From an uncultured Sulfitobacter sp. (GTDB lineage: Bacteria > Pseudomonadota > Alphaproteobacteria > Rhodobacterales > Rhodobacteraceae), in assembly GCA_905182645.1 (NCBI GenBank), contig CAJJCJ010000001.1, forward strand, positions 109,764-173,763: a DNA stretch of 64,000 nucleotides, written 5' to 3'. Each line of letters opens with the position of its first letter. Positions within the stretch are counted from its first letter, which is position 1. Positions 63,688-64,000 of the stretch are shown one piece after another. Under the pieces are notes generated by a model. It worked only from the letters and a program-made list of their open reading frames with translations, ran no database searches and had not been told where the DNA came from. Both the position numbers and the translations under genes were made by a program.

Positions 63688-64000
63688 TGACCTGCGCCCC
63701 TAAAACTCCTCCAAATTTGTGTAGAGTCCGCCCAACAAAAGGACGGACAAATGAAGGCACGATTTACGGACGAACAGATCATAGCAATGATCAAGGAACA
63801 GGAATCTGGTGAGAAGACCGCTGACGTGTGTCGGCGGCACGGGATCAGTTCTGCGACGTTTTACAAATACAAATCGAAGTATGGCGGAATGGAACCTTCT
63901 GACGCGAAGCGGTTATGCGCTTTGGAGGACGAGAACGGCAAGCTGAAGAAGTTGCTGGCCGAACAGATGTTGGACAATGCGATGTTGCGAGACATCAATT
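63688..64000 (+). mobile_element. IS3-family insertion sequence, left end (partial)
   Basis: TGACCTGCGCCCC at 63688 looks like an IS3/IS407-type terminal repeat; the first transposase frame starts 63 bp inside, and the element leaves the window at the right edge. The exact terminal base needs comparison with the right end. Confidence 0.75.
63751..64000 (+). CDS. IS3-family transposase OrfA (partial)
   Basis: Eighty-three codons are visible from ATG 63751, with AAAGGACG upstream. MKARFTDEQIIAMIKEQESG and TADVCRRHGISSATFYKYKS form the helix-turn-helix of OrfA; a leucine-zipper-like heptad (LEDENGKLKKLLAEQMLDNA) follows, as in the IS407 group. OrfB would be made by frameshift further right. Confidence 0.9.
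   Translation, partial: MKARFTDEQIIAMIKEQESGEKTADVCRRHGISSATFYKYKSKYGGMEPSDAKRLCALEDENGKLKKLLAEQMLDNAMLRDIN

Noticed and set aside
61362..63690. A new anti-phage defence system
   Set aside because: A nuclease, a recombinase and a cysteine protein occur together, but there is no sensor, ATPase or toxin-antitoxin pair; a mobile element fragment is the simpler explanation.

Overview
The window reads as a chromosomal segment of a marine alphaproteobacterium of the Rhodobacteraceae (Roseobacter group). The evidence is the protein style, several family-typical gene orders (SUV3-like helicase / S4 protein / fdxA / carD; glyQ - small membrane protein - glyS - ppdK; folB-folP-glmM; tatD-holB-tmk-dacA), a SAM-II riboswitch ahead of metZ, and a moderately GC-rich composition. 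The many decayed genes and a transposase at the right edge would suit a mobile-element-rich genus such as Octadecabacter, but the genus is a guess from style, not a database result.

Layout. 1-2473: a minus-strand lipid/hydrolase operon (SCP2 protein, alpha/beta hydrolase, amidohydrolase cut by the window edge) and a divergent TPR protein. 2507-6670: RNA helicase, S4 RNA-binding protein, 7Fe ferredoxin, CarD. 6749-13883: purD, xseA, a small secreted protein, an AlkB-type hydroxylase, ftsY, an EamA transporter and yciB. 13880-19964: PilZ protein, SAM-II riboswitch with terminator, metZ, folE2, trkH, a ThDP enzyme. 19995-21754: a SPOR/peptidoglycan-binding/trypsin-like protein broken by one base in a G run. 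21937-28960: glycyl-tRNA synthetase genes, a divergent pyruvate phosphate dikinase and a SleB-type cell wall hydrolase. 29059-32329: folate genes and glmM. 32346-37846: EamA transporter, ilvC, two overlapping Lrp regulators, an aminotransferase, a UbiH-type monooxygenase. 37970-40456: a frameshifted GntR regulator and a heavily decayed glycosyltransferase. 40523-45550: carA, yqeY, DUF2244 protein, ctaD, lipB. 45899-51368: tRNA-Leu and a four-gene polyamine-type ABC transporter. 51365-57724: AEC transporter, metallo-beta-lactamase-fold protein, tatD, holB, tmk, a D,D-carboxypeptidase and a SPOR lipoprotein, all on the minus strand.

The last 6 kb differ. A tRNA-Ser-like gene with mispaired stems (57974-58063) marks the edge of an accessory region. 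It holds short remnants, a decayed Ig-repeat autotransporter adhesin (59548-61248), and a lower-GC module of a cysteine-rich protein, an HNH-AP2 endonuclease and a serine recombinase. It ends in the start of an IS3-type insertion sequence (from about 63688).

Across the window a 20-22 bp palindrome built on GGATGGGTTTTAACCCATCC occurs five times between genes; one copy supplies the stop codon of the DUF2244 gene. I found no CRISPR array, rRNA or convincing new defence system. The best candidates for something new are unusual domain layouts (both ABC permeases, FolB, the dikinase), the poly-G frameshift, and an intergenic structured element at about 45700-45812.
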